This document shows, one piece after another, positions 25,138 through 35,206 of a stretch of 64,000 nucleotides of DNA. Position 1 is the stretch's first letter. Each line of letters opens with the position of its first letter. The notes beneath the pieces are model-generated. The model ran no database searches and was not told where the DNA came from. It was given only the letters and a program-made list of their open reading frames with translations. This DNA is from Streptomyces sp. NBC_00820 (lineage in GTDB: Bacteria > Actinomycetota > Actinomycetes > Streptomycetales > Streptomycetaceae): NCBI RefSeq assembly GCF_036347055.1, contig NZ_CP108882.1, forward strand, positions 2,803,001 to 2,867,000, given 5' to 3'. The position numbers and the translations under genes are program-made.

Positions 25138-27071
25138 CGGACCGGCAGCATCTGCTCGTGCACGGTGCGACGTTCGCCGCCGTGGGCGACCGGGGCGACA
25201 TCAGCGGGGTACGCGGCGGCGGCTCCCCCGACGGGCTGTTCGTACGGGACGCCCGGCATCTCAGCCGCTGGCAGCTCACCGTCGACGGCACGGTGCCCGA
25301 GACCCTCACCCCGGTCGCGGACGGGGACTCGGCACGCTGCGTACTGGTGCCGCGCGGCGGCCGGCAGGAACCGCCCGCGCACACCGTCTTCCGTGAACAG
25401 GCCGTCGGGGACAGCGCGTTCGTCGAGTCCCTGCGGATGACCAGCAACCGCCCGGTGCCCACCACGGTCCGGATCGCCATCACCGCCGACGCCGACTTCA
25501 CCGACCAGTTCGAACTCCGCTCCGACCACCGCACCTACGTCAAGGCCGGCGCCGTACGCACGCGCCAAGTCCTGGACGACGGAATTGAGTTCGGCTACCG
25601 GCGGGGTGAATGGCGGTCCGTCACGACCATCACGGCCGACCCCGCCCCCGACGCGGTCGAGGAGACCGGCACGGGCGCCCGCCGGCTGGTGTGGACGCTG
25701 GAGCTGGAACCCCACGGCACGGCCGAACTGGTGCTGCGCGTGATGGCCCGCCCGCACGGCGACAGACGCGCCCTGCGCGTACCGCGTTCACCCGCCGCCC
25801 TGAAGGAGCAACTCCTGTCACTGGAGGGCCGGTTCTTCGAGGGCGTGGCCTTCCCGACCGGCTGGCCGGAGCTGGCGGCGGCCTGCGCGCGGGGCCTCAC
25901 GGACCTGGCCGCGCTCCAGGTCCCGGCGACCGGACCGGACGGCGAGGAGCTGCGCGTACCGGCGGGCGGCGCCCCCTGGTTCCTCACCCTGCTCGGCCGG
26001 GACGCCCTGCTCGCCTCCCTGTTCGCGCTGCCCTACCGCCCACAGCTGGCCGCCGCCACGCTCCCCGCGCTGGCCGCCACCCAGGCGACCGGAGGCGGCG
26101 GCTCCCCGCTCGCCCAGCCCGGCAAGATCGTGCACGAGGTGCGGCACGGCGAGCTGGCGCACTTCGGGCAGGTGCCGTACGGGCGTTACTACGGCTCGGT
26201 CGACGCGACCCCGCTGTTCCTGATCCTGCTCGGCGCGTACGTCGAGCGGACCGGGGACGCCCTGCTGGCCTGGCGGCTGGAGCGGCACGCCCGCGCGGCG
26301 ATCGGCTGGATGCTGGACCACGGCGGGCTGACCTCGCGCGGTTATCTGGTCTACCGCGCGGACGAGGGCGGCCTCGCCAACCAGAACTGGAAGGACTCCC
26401 CCGGCGCGATCTGCTGCGCCGACGGCACCCGGCCGACGGGCGCGGTGATGGCGGCGGGCGCGCAGGGCTACGCGTACGACGCGCTGCGCCGCACGGCGTG
26501 GCTGGCGCGCACGGTGTGGGGCGACGAGACGTACGCCGCCCTGCTGGAACAGGCGGCGGTCGATCTGCGGGACCGCTTCCAGCGGGACTTCTGGATGCCG
26601 GATCGGTGCTTCCCGGCGCTCGCGCTGGACGGGGCGGGCCGCCAGATCGACGCGCTCGCCTCCGACGCCGGGCATCTGCTGTGGTCGGGGCTGCTGGACA
26701 AGGAGTACGGCGAGGTCGTCGGCCGGCGGCTGCTGGAACCGGACTTCTTCTCCGGCTGGGGCGTGCGCACCCTCGCCTCCGGCCAGCCGGCGTACCACCC
26801 GCTCTCCTATCACCGGGGCTCGGTCTGGCCGCACGACAACGCGCTGATCACGCTGGGCCTGGCCCGCTACGGCCTGCACGACGAGGCCCGTACGGTCGCG
26901 CACGCGCTGGTCGACGCGGCGACCGCCGCCGGACACCGGCTGCCGGAGGTGCTGGCGGGCTACGGCCGCGACACGCATCCCGAGCCGGTCCCCTACCCGC
27001 ACGCGTGCGTCCGCGAATCCCGCTCGGCGGCGGCGCCGCTCGCGCTGCTCACCGCGGTGGGCGGGGCGTAG
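25134..27071 (+). CDS. Glycogen-debranching-type amylo-alpha-1,6-glucosidase
   Basis: 645 residues. The N-terminal glycogen debranching domain (GGSPDGLFVRDARHLSRWQLTVDG; VPTTVRIAITADADFTDQFELR) is followed by a GH133/amylo-alpha-1,6-glucosidase-like (alpha/alpha)6 domain (GAPWFLTLLGRDALLASL; YRADEGGLANQNWKDSPGAICCADG; YHRGSVWPHDNALITLGLARYG). It is translationally coupled to the preceding glycosidase, and both are divergent from the ROK repressor, so the three form a carbohydrate utilisation unit. The substrate is not predictable; related pairs are annotated as acting on glycogen-like or trehalose-type sugars. Confidence 0.88.
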   Translation: MTDRQHLLVHGATFAAVGDRGDISGVRGGGSPDGLFVRDARHLSRWQLTVDGTVPETLTPVADGDSARCVLVPRGGRQEPPAHTVFREQAVGDSAFVESLRMTSNRPVPTTVRIAITADADFTDQFELRSDHRTYVKAGAVRTRQVLDDGIEFGYRRGEWRSVTTITADPAPDAVEETGTGARRLVWTLELEPHGTAELVLRVMARPHGDRRALRVPRSPAALKEQLLSLEGRFFEGVAFPTGWPELAAACARGLTDLAALQVPATGPDGEELRVPAGGAPWFLTLLGRDALLASLFALPYRPQLAAATLPALAATQATGGGGSPLAQPGKIVHEVRHGELAHFGQVPYGRYYGSVDATPLFLILLGAYVERTGDALLAWRLERHARAAIGWMLDHGGLTSRGYLVYRADEGGLANQNWKDSPGAICCADGTRPTGAVMAAGAQGYAYDALRRTAWLARTVWGDETYAALLEQAAVDLRDRFQRDFWMPDRCFPALALDGAGRQIDALASDAGHLLWSGLLDKEYGEVVGRRLLEPDFFSGWGVRTLASGQPAYHPLSYHRGSVWPHDNALITLGLARYGLHDEARTVAHALVDAATAAGHRLPEVLAGYGRDTHPEPVPYPHACVRESRSAAAPLALLTAVGGA

Positions 27072-27272
27072 GCGGCCGTCGGGCATGCCCTGTCCGGAGG
27101 AACCGTTGGTGAGGGGTTTGCCGGGTGTTTGCCCTGGACTGTGAACAGGTGCGGTGAACCGGCCGTACGACATGGCGGCGGGCCAGGCAGGCCGGGCTTC
27201 CCGGCCCTGCCCAGCCTCCCCAGCGTGGCCCGCCGACTTCGCCACCGGGTCACGTACGGAAGGACCTCCGGG

Positions 27273-29510
27273 TTGCCTCAGCACACGAGCACGCGCCAGT
27301 CACCGGCTTCGGCCGAGCGGGCGGAGGACGCCCCGGGGAGAGTGAAGGAAACGGTACCGGCCACCCCCGAGCAGGCGGACGGTGCCGAGGAGACCCCGGG
27401 GTCCGGCCCCGAGGCGACGGCCCCGGCGGACGCCGGGAAGGCCGATGCCAAGACGGCCACGGCGGAAGGGGTTTCCGGTGACGGGGCTTCGGGTGACGAG
27501 GCCTCGGTCGACAAGGACTCGGCCGGCGAGGCTTCGACGGGCGAGGCTGCCGCTGACAAGGCCCCCGCCGACGAAGCCCGGGGCGGCGGCACTTCCGCCG
27601 ACGGCACTTCCACCGACGACGCTCCCAGCGACGCGGGTCCGGCCGACAGCACTTCCACCGCCGAGACCCCCTCCGGCAGCGCGCCCCCCGCCGAAATCCC
27701 GGCCGACAGCGCTCCCGCCGCCGAGACCCCCGAAGCCGAAACCCCGGCCGACAAGACACCCGCCGAGGAGATCCCCGCCGACGGACCCCCCGTACCCGCC
27801 GAGCCCCGCGCCGAGTCACGCCGTTCCTGGCCGTGGAGCGGGCCCCTGCGGCGCCGGCGGGAGGCTCACCCCGGCGTCGCCCGGGCCCTGTCCACGGCCG
27901 TCACCGTGCTCGCCGCCGCGCTGGTCGTCGCCGCACTGGTGCTGCCGAGCACGGTCGTCGGGCTGGGACCCGCCAAGTTCCTGCGGATTCCGGGTGAGGC
28001 GGTCATCGGGGCCGCCGTACTGATCGCGCTGCCGCGGCGGCCGAGGATCGCGCTGGCGGCGGTGTCCGGGGTCGCGCTGGCCGCGATGACCGTGCTGAAC
28101 CTGCTGGACATGGGGTTCAACCAGTACCTGGGCCGCGGCTTCAACCTCGTCCTGGACTGGACCCTGCTCGGCGACGCGGAGTCGTACCTGGAGGACTCGC
28201 TCGGCCGCACGGCCACCCTGGCAGCCACGGCCGGTGTGATCGTGGTCGTCCTGCTGCTCTTCGTGCTGCTGGCGCTGTCCATGGTCCGCCTGAGCAACCT
28301 CCTGGCCCGGCACACCGGCACCGCGACCCGCGGCACCCTGATCGCGGGTGTCGCCTGGATCACCTGCTCCTCCCTCGGCCTCCAGATCTCCGGCGTGCCG
28401 ATCGCGTCGGAGCGCACCGCCACGGCGCTGAAGGCCCAGGCCCGCACGGTGACGGACACGCTGCGGGACGAGGCGGAGTTCCAGAAGGTCGCCAGGGTGG
28501 ACGCCTTCGGTGACACGCCCCCCGCGCAGCTCGTGCCCGACCTGCGCGGCAAGGACATGGTCTTCACGTTCATCGAGAGCTACGGCCGCAGCGCGATCGA
28601 GGACCCGGTCATGGCGCCCGGCGTCGACAAGACGCTCGACGCGCGCACCGCGGCGCTGGAGAAGTCCGGCTTCCACGCCAAGAGCGGCTGGCTGACCTCG
28701 GCGACCTACGGCGGCAGCAGCTGGCTCGGCCACTCCACGACCATGTCGGGCCTGTGGATCAGCAACCAGCAGCGCTATCGCACCGTCATGGCGAGCGACC
28801 ACATGAGCCTGACGGACGCCTTCAAGAAGACGGGCGACTTCGACACGGTCGGCGTGATGCCGGGCGTGCAGAAGGGCTGGCCGGAGCAGAAGTGGTACGG
28901 CCTGGACAAGAACTACGACGCCTTCCAGCTCGGCTACAAGGGACCGAAGTTCAGCTGGTCGACCATGCCCGACCAGTACGCGCTGGAGCAGTACCAGAAG
29001 CGGGTGCACAGCAAGAAGCCGGCCGACGGCAAGGCGCGGATGTCGCTGCTCATCCTCACCTCCAGCCACCAGCCCTGGGCGCCGATCCCGAAGATGGTCG
29101 ACTGGGACCGGCTGGGTGACGGTTCGGTCTTCAAGGGTGTCGAGGCCGCGGGCAACAAGCCGGCCGACGTCATCGCCGACACCACCAGGTCCCGCCAGGA
29201 GTACGGCAAGTCGATCCAGTACTCGGTGACCGCGCTGACCGAGTGGCTCCAGCGCTACGGCAGCAAGGACACCGTGCTCGTCTTCCTCGGCGACCACCAG
29301 CCGATCGCCCGCGTCAGCGGCAACCACGCCAGCCGTGACGTGCCGATCTCGATCGTCGCCAAGGACCCGAAGGTCCTCGACAAGATCACCGACTGGGGCT
29401 GGACGGACGGCCTGCGCCCCGCCCACAGCGCCCCGGTCTGGAAGATGAGCTCGTTCCGCGACCGCTTCCTGAAGGCCTACGGCTCGACACCGCACCCCAG
29501 GAAGGACTGA
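27273..29510 (+). CDS. LTA-synthase-like membrane sulfatase (phosphoglycerol transferase type)
   Basis: 745 residues from TTG 27273, chosen because GGAAGGA lies 8 nt upstream and no ATG is near; the frame is open further left. The first 190 residues are an acidic, Ala/Asp/Ser/Pro/Glu-rich tract with repeats such as ADEAR, GTSTDDAPSD and ETPAD. Four or five membrane segments follow (VTVLAAALVVAALVLPSTVVG; VIVVVLLLFVLLALSM). The C-terminal sulfatase domain sits outside: DMVFTFIESYGRSAIED (metal site, Ser or Thr nucleophile region), TYGGSSWLGHSTTMSG, HQPWAPIP and FLGDHQPIARVSG. It may transfer or remove phosphoglycerol-like groups on wall polymers. The acidic N-terminus should be cytoplasmic. 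Confidence 0.85.
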   Translation: MPQHTSTRQSPASAERAEDAPGRVKETVPATPEQADGAEETPGSGPEATAPADAGKADAKTATAEGVSGDGASGDEASVDKDSAGEASTGEAAADKAPADEARGGGTSADGTSTDDAPSDAGPADSTSTAETPSGSAPPAEIPADSAPAAETPEAETPADKTPAEEIPADGPPVPAEPRAESRRSWPWSGPLRRRREAHPGVARALSTAVTVLAAALVVAALVLPSTVVGLGPAKFLRIPGEAVIGAAVLIALPRRPRIALAAVSGVALAAMTVLNLLDMGFNQYLGRGFNLVLDWTLLGDAESYLEDSLGRTATLAATAGVIVVVLLLFVLLALSMVRLSNLLARHTGTATRGTLIAGVAWITCSSLGLQISGVPIASERTATALKAQARTVTDTLRDEAEFQKVARVDAFGDTPPAQLVPDLRGKDMVFTFIESYGRSAIEDPVMAPGVDKTLDARTAALEKSGFHAKSGWLTSATYGGSSWLGHSTTMSGLWISNQQRYRTVMASDHMSLTDAFKKTGDFDTVGVMPGVQKGWPEQKWYGLDKNYDAFQLGYKGPKFSWSTMPDQYALEQYQKRVHSKKPADGKARMSLLILTSSHQPWAPIPKMVDWDRLGDGSVFKGVEAAGNKPADVIADTTRSRQEYGKSIQYSVTALTEWLQRYGSKDTVLVFLGDHQPIARVSGNHASRDVPISIVAKDPKVLDKITDWGWTDGLRPAHSAPVWKMSSFRDRFLKAYGSTPHPRKD

Positions 29511-29610
29511 CACCCGGGCCACACGCGCGGGGCCGGTGCGAAACCCCCGGCCCCGCCCGGCCCGGCAGCCGGGCTCACCCGAGCGGCAGCCCCGGGCCCA
29601 TCCGAGCCCG

Positions 29611-29790
29611 CAGCACCCGACTCACCCGAACCCGCAGCCCGCGATTCACCCGAGCCCGAGCCCGAAGTCCCCGGCCCAGCCCCGCCCCGCAGCACCCGAC
29701 TCACCCGAACCCGCAGCCCGCGATTCACCCGAGCCCGAGCCCGAAGTCCCCTGCCCAGCCCCGCCCCGCAGCACCCCGCAGCACCCCGCA
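29611..29790. repeat. 79-bp tandem repeat between the sulfatase and dusB genes
   Basis: A 79-bp unit beginning CAGCACCCGACTCACCCGAA occurs at 29611-29689 and 29690-29768, with one mismatch, and a third partial copy starts at 29769 (CAGCACCCC, itself repeated at 10-bp intervals). It fills much of the 387-bp gap 29511-29897, which otherwise holds no gene. The unit is not a multiple of three and includes stops in some frames, so it is not a coding repeat. Confidence 0.85.
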
Positions 29791-29897
29791 GCCCCCGAAG
29801 GCGCCGCTCCCCGGCTCTTCGCGGGGTCCGGGGCGGAGCCCCGTGGGACGGCGCCCTCCCGGCACACCGAGTCGGGCGGGCGGGCGGGAAAGCGATC

Positions 29898-31031
29898 TCA
29901 TCCCCCGGACGTGTCCAGTTCGGCTTCCTCGCCGACCCACGCGCAGTCGTACGGGTCCTTCAGCCAGCCGTCCGGCAGCACCACCCGGTTGTTGCCGGAC
30001 GTACGGCCGCGGGGGCCGTCGGCGCCGACGGGCCACGCCTGGTCGAGGTCCAGCTCGTCGAGGCCGGCGCGCAGTTCCTCCAGCGAGGAGGTGATCGCGA
30101 GCCGCTTGCGCATCTCGGAGCCGACCGCGAAGCCCTTCAGGTACCAGGCGACGTGCTTGCGGAAGTCGATGACGCCCTTGGACTCGTCGCCGATCCACTC
30201 GCCGAGGAGGGTGGCGTGGCGGACCATGATGTCGGCCACCTCGCGCAGCGCCGGCCGGGCGAGGTCCTCCGGGCGCCCCTCGAAGGCGGCCACCAGGTCC
30301 GAGAACAGCCACGGCCGGCCGAGGCAGCCGCGGCCCACGACCACGCCGTCGCAGCCGGTCTCGCGGACCATCCGCAGCGCGTCCTCGGCGGACCAGATGT
30401 CGCCGTTGCCGAGCACCGGGATCTCCGGGACGTGCTCCTTGAGGCGGGCGATGGCCTCCCAGTCGGCGGTGCCGCCGTAGTGCTGGGCGGTGGTGCGGCC
30501 GTGCAGCGCGATCGCGGTGACGCCCTCCTCGACGGCGATGCGGCCGGCGTCGAGGTAGGTGATGTGGTCGTCGTCGATGCCCTTGCGCATCTTCATCGTC
30601 ACCGGCAGGTCACCGGCCCCGCTGACGGCCTCGCGCAGGATCGCGCGCAGCAGGTTGCGCTTGTAGGGCAGGGCCGAGCCACCGCCCTTGCGGGTGACCT
30701 TCGGGACCGGGCAGCCGAAGTTCAGGTCGATGTGGTCGGCGAGACCCTCTTCCGCGATCATGCGGACGGCCTTGCCGACGGTCGCGGGGTCGACGCCGTA
30801 CAGCTGGATCGAGCGCGGCTTCTCGCTCTCGTCGAACCTGATCAGCTGCATGGTCTTGTCGTTGCGCTCGACCAGGGCCCGGGTCGTGATCATCTCGCTG
30901 ACGAACAGCCCCTTTCCGCCGCTGAACTCCCGGCACAGGGTGCGGAAGGGCGCGTTGGTGATGCCCGCCATGGGTGCGAGCACGACAGGCGGCGTGACGG
31001 CGTGCGGGCCGATGGCGAGGGGCTGGTTCAT
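29898..31031 (-). CDS. dusB: tRNA-dihydrouridine synthase
   Basis: 377 residues. ATG 31031 has GGAG upstream (CGGAGTTCCGTG). The FMN-binding TIM barrel is clear: PPVVLAPMAGITNAPFRTLCREF at the N-terminus, DLNFGCPVPKVTRKGGGSALP (catalytic Cys in NFGCP), the MRKGIDDDHITYLDAGRIA block and VLGNGDIWSAEDA with GCDGVVVGRGCLGRPWLF. It reduces uridines in the tRNA D-loop. The gene stands alone and converges with the sulfatase gene. Confidence 0.95.
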   Translation of the reverse strand: MNQPLAIGPHAVTPPVVLAPMAGITNAPFRTLCREFSGGKGLFVSEMITTRALVERNDKTMQLIRFDESEKPRSIQLYGVDPATVGKAVRMIAEEGLADHIDLNFGCPVPKVTRKGGGSALPYKRNLLRAILREAVSGAGDLPVTMKMRKGIDDDHITYLDAGRIAVEEGVTAIALHGRTTAQHYGGTADWEAIARLKEHVPEIPVLGNGDIWSAEDALRMVRETGCDGVVVGRGCLGRPWLFSDLVAAFEGRPEDLARPALREVADIMVRHATLLGEWIGDESKGVIDFRKHVAWYLKGFAVGSEMRKRLAITSSLEELRAGLDELDLDQAWPVGADGPRGRTSGNNRVVLPDGWLKDPYDCAWVGEEAELDTSGG

Positions 31032-31138
31032 CACGGAACTCCGGGACGGCTGTACGACGGGCAACGCTCCATTGTCCCTCACTCCCCCGCAAGCTCATCC
31101 GGTCGCTCCGGACACTCTTCGTGACCGGACGGCAGTAC

Positions 31139-31171
31139 TTAGTTAGGCGCACTATTGAAATCGGTTACGAT
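31139..31171 (+). promoter_or_regulatory. Promoter with overlapping dyad for the MFS exporter, leaderless start
   Basis: TACGAT at 31166-31171 fits a -10 element, and a weak -35 (TTAGGC, 31143-31148) lies 17 bp upstream. The ATG at 31178 is only 6 nt past the -10, so transcription would begin at or next to the start codon. No Shine-Dalgarno sequence is present. A TAGT/ACTA dyad spans 31141-31154, a possible repressor site. Confidence 0.5.
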
Positions 31172-31177
31172 GGACGC

Positions 31178-32635
31178 ATGCCCGAGTTGAGTCATCGTCG
31201 ACGCCTGCTCGTGCTCACGATCTGCTGCAGCAGCCTGTTGATCGTGAGCCTCGACAACACGGCCCTGAACGTCGCCCTGCCCTCGATGCAGCGCGAGCTG
31301 CACGCCACGACCTCCGGTCTCCAGTGGACGATCGACGCCTACACCCTGGTGCTGGCCTCGCTGCTGATGCTCGCGGGTTCGACGGCCGACCGGATCGGCC
31401 GCAAGAAGGTCTTCATGACGGGGCTGACGGTCTTCACCGCCGGTTCCCTGCTGTGCTCGCTCGCGCCGAACCTGGAACTGCTGATCGTCTTCCGCATGAT
31501 CCAGGCGGTCGGCGGCTCGATGCTCAACCCGGTCGCCATGTCGATCATCACCAACACCTTCACCGACGCGCGCGAGCGCGCCCGGGCGATCGGCGCGTGG
31601 GGCGCGGTGATCGGTATATCCATGGCCGCCGGCCCTCTGGTCGGCGGCCTGCTGGTGGAGTCGGTCGGCTGGCGCTCGATCTTCTGGGTCAACCTCCCCG
31701 TCGGCCTCACGGCCCTGCTCCTCACCCTCCGCCTCGTCCCCGAGTCCCGCGCCCCCAGGGCCCGGCGCCCCGACCCGGTCGGCCAGGTGCTGGTGATCGC
31801 CCTGTTCGGCTCGCTGACGTACGCGATCATCGAGGCGCCCGCCTCCGGTGTGACGTCGGTCCTGCCGTTCGCCGCCCTCGCCGTGGCCGCCCTGCTCGCC
31901 CTCCTCCGGTACGAACCACGCCGCGACGAACCCCTCATCGACCTGCGCTTCTTCCGCTCGGCGCCGTTCAGCGGGGCCACGGTGATCGCGGTCAGCGCGT
32001 TCGCGGCACTGGGTGGCTTCCTCTTCATGTCCACGCTGTACCTGCAGAACGTACGCGGCCTGAGCGCGCTGCACGCCGGGCTGTGGATGCTGCCGATGGC
32101 CGTGCCGACGTTCCTGTGCGCGCCGCTGTCCGGACGGCTGGTGGCCACCCGGGGCCCGCGCCCGTCCCTGCTGCTGGCGGGTGCCGCGATGACCGCGAGC
32201 GCCCTGCTCTTCGCGGGCTTCGAGGCGGAGACCTCGAACGTGACGCTGTTCCTCGGCTACCTGCTGTTCGGCATCGGGTTCGGCTTCGTGAACGCCCCCA
32301 TCACGAACACGGCGGTGTCCGGGATGCCGCGCGCCCAGGCGGGCGTCGCCGCCGCCGTCGCGTCCACCAGCCGGCAGCTGGGGCAGACACTCGGTGTCGC
32401 GGTGGTCGGCGCGGTGCTGGCGTCGGGAGTGGCGTCGGCGGCGGACTCGTCGTCGTACCGGCACACCTTCGTGTCGGCCGCGGTCCCCGGCTGGTGGATC
32501 CTCACGGGCTGCGGCATCGCGGTGCTCGTCCTGGGGGCGCTGACGAGTGGACGCTGGGCGCGGGCGACCGCCGAGCGTACGGCCGAGAATCTGCGGTCCG
32601 CGGGGGTGCGCGAGACCTCGGGAGTCGGGGCGTAG
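31178..32635 (+). CDS. MFS drug exporter, DHA2 (EmrB/QacA, 14-helix) family
   Basis: 485 residues from ATG 31178. About 14 hydrophobic segments. Motif A in loop 2-3 is GSTADRIGRKKVFMTGLTVF, the N-terminal motif reads LLIVSLDNTALNVALPSM (the D1/LDxTxxNVALP signature of DHA2), and motif C in helix 5 is AWGAVIGISMAAGPLVGGLLVE. It pumps drugs out by proton exchange. No regulator gene is adjacent. Upstream DNA shows a promoter but no ribosome binding site, suggesting a leaderless message. Confidence 0.92.
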   Translation: MPELSHRRRLLVLTICCSSLLIVSLDNTALNVALPSMQRELHATTSGLQWTIDAYTLVLASLLMLAGSTADRIGRKKVFMTGLTVFTAGSLLCSLAPNLELLIVFRMIQAVGGSMLNPVAMSIITNTFTDARERARAIGAWGAVIGISMAAGPLVGGLLVESVGWRSIFWVNLPVGLTALLLTLRLVPESRAPRARRPDPVGQVLVIALFGSLTYAIIEAPASGVTSVLPFAALAVAALLALLRYEPRRDEPLIDLRFFRSAPFSGATVIAVSAFAALGGFLFMSTLYLQNVRGLSALHAGLWMLPMAVPTFLCAPLSGRLVATRGPRPSLLLAGAAMTASALLFAGFEAETSNVTLFLGYLLFGIGFGFVNAPITNTAVSGMPRAQAGVAAAVASTSRQLGQTLGVAVVGAVLASGVASAADSSSYRHTFVSAAVPGWWILTGCGIAVLVLGALTSGRWARATAERTAENLRSAGVRETSGVGA

Positions 32636-32691
32636 TCCGGCGGGCGGCGCTCGGCCGCTCGGGCCAGGCAACCGCTCAGCCGGTCAGCTGC

Positions 32692-33741
<1,050 letters not shown>

Positions 33742-33905
33742 CGTGCCTCTTTCGCGCCGGGACCGGGGGCCGGCCAGGCTTTCACGGAATCGGGCCGGGC
33801 GGTAGGTGATCGGTGTCCCGGGTGCCCCGCAGACGGACGTGTCCCGCAGATGGACATGCCTCGCGGCAGGCCGTGCCCGGGCCCCGCAGAAGCCGGGCCG
33901 GAACC

Positions 33906-33926
33906 GTGACTCGTGACTCGTGACTC
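33906..33926. repeat. Three tandem copies of GTGACTC
   Basis: GTGACTC is repeated three times head to tail at 33906-33926. It lies in the 334-bp space 33742-34075 between the divergent esterase and L,D-transpeptidase genes. Could be a multi-site operator or neutral slippage; the remainder of the gap shows no gene. Confidence 0.6.
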
Positions 33927-34075
33927 GTAAACAGCCCCATTGGCCCCGGCCCGGTGGTGCGCGCCGAATTTTTGGGACACATTTCCCTCGACGCGCGCAA
34001 CTGCGACCCGCCTCCGGACTGTCTGACAGGGAGTCGGGCCCGTCAGGGCCGAACAGCGAGAGAGCGGGGCAGGCC

Positions 34076-35074
34076 GTGGGACGGCGCAAGGGTGGCATAG
34101 GGATCGCACTCGTCGTGGGTGCGATGCTGGTGGGCGCGAGTGGCTGCGGCGGGGGCGGCAGCGACAAGGCGGGCGCCACGGCGGGCGGGGACGACGCGAA
34201 GTCGTCGGGCAGGCCGAGCGCGAGCGCCTCTCCGTCACCGACGAAGCCCGCGGGGCCGCCGATGCTGCTGGACACGATCACCCCGCAGACGGGAACCACG
34301 GTCGGCGTGGCCATGCCGATCTCGGTGGTGTTCACGAACCCGGTGGCGGCGAAGGCGCGGGCCGCGGTGGAGAAGCACATGTCGGTGAGCGCCTCGCAGC
34401 CGGTGGTCGGCGCCTGGCACTGGTTCGGCGACAGGCGCGTCGACTGGCGGCCGAAGACGTACTGGCCCTCCGGCACGAACGTGAAGATCGACGTCGACGT
34501 GAAGGGCGTCAGCAACGGCAACGGGCGCTACGGCGTCCGCAGCTACACGCACGACTTCAAGGTCGGCGACGACGTGCGCGCGGATGTCTCGGTGACCGGC
34601 CACACCATGAGGGTGTCCCGGAACGACAAGGTGGTGCGCACCCTGTCGATCAACGCGGGAAGCGCCCAGTATCCGACGTGGAACGGCACGATGGCCGTCA
34701 TCGACAAGCAGGAGAAGGTCCACATGACCTCCTGCAGCGTCGGCATCAGCTGCGACAAGGGCAGCCCCAACTACTACGACCTGACGCTGCCCTGGGACGT
34801 CCACCTGACCCAGTCCGGCACGTACGTGCACTACTCGACCGGCGACCCCACTCCGGGCAGCGGCAGCGCCCGCGGCTCGCACGGCTGCATCCACCTGTCC
34901 ATGTCGGACGCCAAGTGGTTCTACGGCCAGGTCAAGCAGGGCGACCCCGTCACCATCACCGGCTCGCCCCGCGCCAAGGCCCCGGCCGACAACGGCTACG
35001 CCGCCTTCAACCTGGACTGGGACCAGTGGCTCGTGGGCAGCGCGTCCGGGAGCGGGACGACCGCGACGCTGTGA
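34076..35074 (+). CDS. L,D-transpeptidase lipoprotein with Ig-like domain
   Basis: 332 residues from GTG 34076. The lipoprotein signal RRKGGIGIALVVGAMLVGASGC ends in lipobox GASGC. A Gly/Ser-rich spacer and an N-terminal Ig-like domain (MLLDTITPQTGTTVGVAMPISVVFTNPV) precede the YkuD domain, whose catalytic block is SARGSHGCIHLSMSDAKWFY (His, Ser-His-Gly-Cys). These enzymes form 3-3 peptidoglycan cross-links outside the membrane. A perfect hairpin follows at 35106. Streptomyces has several paralogues; this one appears complete. Confidence 0.93.
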   Translation: MGRRKGGIGIALVVGAMLVGASGCGGGGSDKAGATAGGDDAKSSGRPSASASPSPTKPAGPPMLLDTITPQTGTTVGVAMPISVVFTNPVAAKARAAVEKHMSVSASQPVVGAWHWFGDRRVDWRPKTYWPSGTNVKIDVDVKGVSNGNGRYGVRSYTHDFKVGDDVRADVSVTGHTMRVSRNDKVVRTLSINAGSAQYPTWNGTMAVIDKQEKVHMTSCSVGISCDKGSPNYYDLTLPWDVHLTQSGTYVHYSTGDPTPGSGSARGSHGCIHLSMSDAKWFYGQVKQGDPVTITGSPRAKAPADNGYAAFNLDWDQWLVGSASGSGTTATL

Positions 35075-35105
35075 CGCGCCGCGCCGGCGGCGCCGATGGT
35101 CCTCC

Positions 35106-35132
35106 GGGCCCCGGGGAGCGAACCCGGGGCCC
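35106..35132 (+). terminator. Hairpin after the L,D-transpeptidase gene
   Basis: GGGCCCCGGG (35106-35115) and CCCGGGGCCC (35123-35132) pair perfectly around a 7-nt loop, 32 bp past the stop. Confidence 0.65.
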
Positions 35133-35206
35133 GTGAGGACTGTTCGAGGGAGGGGAGCCGCGCGGCATCGAGGCGGGCGGAGGCGGACCCCTTACGGTGC
35201 GGCACC

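Noticed and set aside
29725..30312. Gly/Ser/Glu-rich minus-strand ORFs over the 79-bp repeats
   Set aside because: Run through the end of dusB in another frame, with no start signal; the repeat period is not a multiple of three.
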